From Myxococcota bacterium (GTDB lineage Bacteria > Myxococcota_A > UBA9160 > UBA4427): DNA of 64,000 nucleotides. The translations under genes were made by a program, and so were the position numbers. The stretch is taken from NCBI GenBank assembly GCA_028823175.1, contig JAPKBZ010000010.1:1-64000 (forward strand), written 5' to 3'. Positions 60,144 to 64,000 of the stretch are shown here, in pieces. The notes below the pieces were generated by a model. It had not been told where the DNA came from. It saw nothing but the letters and a program-made list of their open reading frames with translations, and did not search any database. Numbering within the stretch: position 1 is the first letter of the stretch; each line of letters begins with the position of its first letter.

Positions 60144-61718
60144 ATGATCCCGAAGGCGCCGACCCGCCCCCCCGCTCGACAACGCTCCCCCCTTCACAAC
60201 CTGGGCGAGTGGCCTTCGTACTGGGCACGAATCACTCCCGACGCACCCGCCCTGGCCGACGAGACCAGAAGTGTGACGTGGCTTGAATTCGCCCACCGGG
60301 TCTCCCACTTGGCGGGCTGGCTCAGGGATGGGCACCTCGTCCCGGGCGACCGAGTCGCCCTCTTTCTCGAGAACCGCACCGAGTTCCTCGAACTCTTCTT
60401 CGCCACGGCCCGAGCCGGCGGCATCACGTTTCCCATCAACTTGCGCCTCACCCCAAGAGAGATCGCATTCCAGATCGACGACTGCCGTCCAGCCGCTATT
60501 TTTTTCGAGGCCGAGCTCCGCTCTACCCTCGAGGATGCCCTGGCCTTGGCCAGGCACCGGCCCGCTCTCATATTCGCCATCGATCAAACGGAAGATCCAT
60601 TGGAAGGCGCTTTCTCAGAGGCGTCACCCCTCAAGGAAGCTGTCGCTGTCCGAGCCGATACTCCCGCCATCCTGATGTACACATCCGGAACCACCGGTCA
60701 TCCCAAGGGAGCCCTGCTCCCCCACCGCAAAGCGCTCTACAACGCGCTCAACGCGGTCGAAGCCTTCGGCATTAGCCCCGGCGACCGGGTCCTCGTCGTC
60801 GCTCCCCTCTTCCACTCCCTAGGGCTCCAGATCCTCGCGATTCCCCTACTCTACTCGGGAGGCAGCCTCGTCCTCCAGCGACGCTTCGATCCGGAAGCTG
60901 TCTGGAAGACAATCGCGAGCGAGCGAATCAGCTATTTCGGAGGCGTGCCCGCCATGCACCAGCGGCTCTACCAAAGCTTGGTGACGACTCCCCCGCCCAG
61001 CTTTCCCAATCTGCGTTTCGTCTTTAGCGCCGGTTCGGCGATCTCCACCGAACTCATTCGAAATTTCGCCTCGGCGAAAATTCTGGTCCTTCAGGGCTAT
61101 GGCCAGACGGAAACCTCGACGCTCAGCTCCCTCACCGCCGAGGACGCACCAAACCGAGTGGGAAGTGTTGGTCGACCCGTTCTGCACGCAGAGCTCCGAG
61201 TCATCCGGCCCGAGACCGTCGCCCGTCCGCCAGCCGAGTGGGAAGACGCCGAGGAACAGGAGACCGGGGAAATCGTCGTGCGCGGCCCCATCACCATGGT
61301 GGGTTATTGGGAGCGGCCCGAGGCCACGGCGGAGACTCTGACCGAGGGTTGGCTGAAAACCGGGGACCTGGCCCAACAGGATGCCGACGGCTTCCTCACC
61401 CTGGTCGGGCGCGCCCGGGAGATGCTGATCTCGGGCGGCGAAAATGTGTATCCCGCCGAAATCGAGGCCGTGTATCGGGAGCACACCGCCATCCGGGAAA
61501 TCGCTGTGGTCGGCACCCCGGATCCTCAATGGGGCGAGGTGCCCCGGGCCCACGTTCTCCTCGAACCCAACCACGAACTGGACACCCGAGAACTGGAGAA
61601 CTGGGGCCGAGAAAGGCTCGCGGCTTTCAAGGTCCCGCGCGAGATCATCATCGAGGACGACCTGCCGCGGACCGCCAGCGGAAAAGTTCGCAAACACAAA
61701 CTCCGCAGACCTGCCTAG
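60144..61718 (+). CDS. Acyl-CoA synthetase / AMP-dependent ligase
   Basis: PAILMYTSGTTGHPKGALLPHRKALYN; VLQGYGQTETSTLSSLT; GWLKTGDLAQQDADGFLTLVGRAREMLISGGENVYPAEIE; PRTASGKVRKHKLR. Confidence 0.95.
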   Translation: MIPKAPTRPPARQRSPLHNLGEWPSYWARITPDAPALADETRSVTWLEFAHRVSHLAGWLRDGHLVPGDRVALFLENRTEFLELFFATARAGGITFPINLRLTPREIAFQIDDCRPAAIFFEAELRSTLEDALALARHRPALIFAIDQTEDPLEGAFSEASPLKEAVAVRADTPAILMYTSGTTGHPKGALLPHRKALYNALNAVEAFGISPGDRVLVVAPLFHSLGLQILAIPLLYSGGSLVLQRRFDPEAVWKTIASERISYFGGVPAMHQRLYQSLVTTPPPSFPNLRFVFSAGSAISTELIRNFASAKILVLQGYGQTETSTLSSLTAEDAPNRVGSVGRPVLHAELRVIRPETVARPPAEWEDAEEQETGEIVVRGPITMVGYWERPEATAETLTEGWLKTGDLAQQDADGFLTLVGRAREMLISGGENVYPAEIEAVYREHTAIREIAVVGTPDPQWGEVPRAHVLLEPNHELDTRELENWGRERLAAFKVPREIIIEDDLPRTASGKVRKHKLRRPA

Positions 61719-61726
61719 AGCGCTTT

Positions 61727-63598
61727 CTACCCCCCTGGAGTTCGCATCGACGGCTCCGAAGACCGCAGAACCTCCTGCACTTTCGCGAGAAGCGAAGCCC
61801 GCTCGAAGGGCTTCTGCAGGAAGGGGATGTCCCTATCCTCTGGCCCGAGCATGCCGTTGTCGTAGCCAGACACCAGCAATACCTTCATCTCTGGCATTCG
61901 CTTTCGGAGGACGCGACTTAGGTCTACTCCCGATGCCCCAGGCAAAACCAGATCCGTCAGAAGAAGGTCGACATCCGCGCCCACATCTTCGAATATTTGC
62001 ATGGCGTCTTCGGCCCCTGCAGCCACCAGCACGCGATACCCCTCGCTCTCCAAAACCTCCCGAGTCAAAACTCGAACAAGACCCTCGTCCTCCACGACGA
62101 GAATCGTGCTTCCGACCACGGGCAGCCCGGTGTTGACTGTCTCGACCACCTGCTCGGCTTCGCCCTCTACCGAAGGCAGATAGACCCGGAAATTCGTCCC
62201 CTCGCCGAGGAGGCTGTCCACCTTCATATAACCGCCACTCTGGGACACGATTCCGTAGACCATGGACAGTCCGAGTCCGGTTCCTTCTCCTGCCCCCTTC
62301 GTCGTAAAGAAGGGTTCGAAGACCCGGGTCAAGGTTGCCTCGTCCATCCCAGCTCCGTTATCCGTGACGCTGAGCACCACGTACTCTCCTGCTGGGATCG
62401 AAGTTGAACTACCCGCTGGAATCACTGCATTCGGCTCGACGTACTCGGAGAAAAGGGCCAACTCGAGGCGTCCTGCCCCGACCATGGCGTCTCTCGAGTT
62501 GATGGAAAGATTGAGGATTACCTGCTCGAATTGGTTCTCGTCGACGTCAACCCAACCCAAACCTTCTTCCGCCGCCACGCTGATTTCAATGCGCTCGCCG
62601 ATCAATCTCCGGACCATTTCTTCCATACCCCGGAGAACTTCCTCGGGCTTGACCACGCTCGACCTCAAGACCTGTTTACGACTGAAGGCTAGGAGTTGCC
62701 GTGTCAGCGCCGCGGCCCGCTCCCCGGCCGAAACGATCTGACGGGCGCTCGCTCGAGAACCCTGATCGAGAGCCAAGTCGTCGACCATAGTTTCGGCATA
62801 CCCCAGGATCACCGTCAGAAGATTATTGAAATCGTGGGCCACGCCTCCGGCTAGTCGTCCGACCGCTTCCAACTTCTGGGACTGTTGCAACTGCAACTCT
62901 AGCTCCTGTTGCCGCTCCTCCAGCTGCACCGCTGACGCCAGGGCATCGATCGAGTCATTGAGCCGCAGGAACTCTTCGGCCCCTTTGAACGGCTCGTCCT
63001 CTACCGATTCACCCGCCACGAGTTTTTCTAGCTTTTCATCGATCTTCCGCAGGGGGTAAACCGTCAAGCGATAGAACCCAATCACCAGCACAGCGGCAGT
63101 CAAGAAGAGCAGGCCGGCGAAAAAGATCTGAAGTTCCAGCACGTGTTGGGCCACCTGGGCCTCTACGTCGCGCAGATCGATCACGATTTCGACCTCGCCG
63201 ACCTCGTGCTCCCCGGCCATCAGCGTACGGCTCACTTCAAAGGTGTGAGCCCCACCGAAGTCCGAAATCCCACCGGTCTCAACGAGTACACTGCCGTCCC
63301 CTCCTCGGATTCGCATGGCACGAACAGCGGGATAGGTTTGTTTAAAATCGTCGGCGACCCTGCGGAGAACGGGCAGATCGATATCAGCGTCCGCGGTGAT
63401 CACCCGGTCCTGCAGGGCCGGAACCAGGGCGCCTAGAGCACTCCAGTACTGATCTCGCATCAATCCGACCATGGCATCGGTTTCCATGCGTCGAACGGGC
63501 TCGCTGGTCAGCAGAAACAGCCCAAACGAAACCACAACCAGACTTAAAAAAAGCCTCCTTCTAATCGACCACGCTGCCCGCCTGGGTGCATCCGTCAT
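61727..63598 (-). CDS. Hybrid sensor histidine kinase / response regulator
   Basis: Two N-terminal TMs with periplasmic domain; [24 protein letters not shown]-box; [24 protein letters not shown] HATPase; C-terminal REC with [17 protein letters not shown]. Confidence 0.95.
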   Translation of the reverse strand: MTDAPRRAAWSIRRRLFLSLVVVSFGLFLLTSEPVRRMETDAMVGLMRDQYWSALGALVPALQDRVITADADIDLPVLRRVADDFKQTYPAVRAMRIRGGDGSVLVETGGISDFGGAHTFEVSRTLMAGEHEVGEVEIVIDLRDVEAQVAQHVLELQIFFAGLLFLTAAVLVIGFYRLTVYPLRKIDEKLEKLVAGESVEDEPFKGAEEFLRLNDSIDALASAVQLEERQQELELQLQQSQKLEAVGRLAGGVAHDFNNLLTVILGYAETMVDDLALDQGSRASARQIVSAGERAAALTRQLLAFSRKQVLRSSVVKPEEVLRGMEEMVRRLIGERIEISVAAEEGLGWVDVDENQFEQVILNLSINSRDAMVGAGRLELALFSEYVEPNAVIPAGSSTSIPAGEYVVLSVTDNGAGMDEATLTRVFEPFFTTKGAGEGTGLGLSMVYGIVSQSGGYMKVDSLLGEGTNFRVYLPSVEGEAEQVVETVNTGLPVVGSTILVVEDEGLVRVLTREVLESEGYRVLVAAGAEDAMQIFEDVGADVDLLLTDLVLPGASGVDLSRVLRKRMPEMKVLLVSGYDNGMLGPEDRDIPFLQKPFERASLLAKVQEVLRSSEPSMRTPGG

Positions 63599-63633
63599 CT
63601 GACTAGCCCTTGCCGCAGTCCACGCACATCGAA

Positions 63634-64000
63634 TCAGGAACCAGCGCCAAACTCCCTGCTTGCCCCAATGGCCGAACGAATCGGATCATAGTCACTGTCA
63701 GTGCCGACCAAGAACCCATCCTTCTTCAGCGCCTTGAGGGCCTTCTTGTCGGTCATCTCGAGTAACGCCTTCTGGATCGCCACGAAGAGTATCGGGTCCA
63801 AATCAGCAGGCGCGATCCACGGCTTGGTCACGTTGGGAAATCGAGCGAGCACCCGGATAGGCTCCCCCTTGGCCACCAACTTCTTGAAAGTTCCCTCTTT
63901 CAGGGCCCCCGCCGCATACATCTCGCTCCCGACCGCCATACCCACCTTGTCGTGTCGCCCAAGGTAATCAAAGCCACCCAGATCCTCTGCCTCTATACCA
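63634..64000 (-). CDS. Phosphate/phosphite/phosphonate ABC transporter substrate-binding protein (PhnD-like), C-terminal fragment
   Basis: Open frame to window end: GIEAEDLGGFDYLGRHDKVGMAVGSEMYAAGALKEGTFKKLV...PWIAPADLDPILFVAIQKALLEMTDKKALKALKKDGFLVGTDSDYDPIRSAI. Confidence 0.8.
   Translation of the reverse strand, partial: GIEAEDLGGFDYLGRHDKVGMAVGSEMYAAGALKEGTFKKLVAKGEPIRVLARFPNVTKPWIAPADLDPILFVAIQKALLEMTDKKALKALKKDGFLVGTDSDYDPIRSAIGASREFGAGS

Overview
The window is a high-GC bacterial chromosome segment. The gene complement looks deltaproteobacteria-like (Myxococcota/Desulfobacterota/Binatota-type), but that is inference only. Positions 1-15.3 kb hold an accessory/catabolic region: a TonB-dependent receptor (truncated by the window edge), a luciferase-like monooxygenase, an SDR-sulfotransferase-SDR operon, TauD and phytanoyl-CoA dioxygenases, a serine hydrolase, a flavin monooxygenase, a sterol desaturase, and a GMC oxidoreductase with its small subunit. 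From 15.4 to 60 kb essentially every recognisable gene lies on the minus strand: tRNA-Pro, merR, ihfA, rplT, rpmI, infC, thrS, tRNA-Val, dnaE, guaA, guaB, miaB, a thiolase and hydroxyacyl-CoA dehydrogenase, a MoxR/VWA pair, ribBA, meaB, two B12-dependent acyl-CoA mutases with a MerR regulator, era, rnc, mnmA, a cysteine desulfurase, lysC, tsaE, nnrDE, glmM, cdaR, cdaA, folP, ftsH and tilS. An acyl-CoA synthetase (+), a hybrid histidine kinase (-) and a truncated PhnD-like binding protein (-) close the window. The best candidate for something undescribed is a structured plus-strand small RNA at about 30547-30698, with its own promoter, a long two-part hairpin and an intrinsic terminator; it is the only plus-strand transcription unit I can support in that 45-kb minus-strand block. 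Other leads are a frame-cycling Thr-codon-rich repeat leader in front of thrS, an AUU start for infC, operator-like palindromes at the merR-icmF and ribBA promoters, and a methylmalonyl-CoA-mutase-like enzyme with non-canonical active-site residues. All homology calls are from reading the sequence; no database searches were run.
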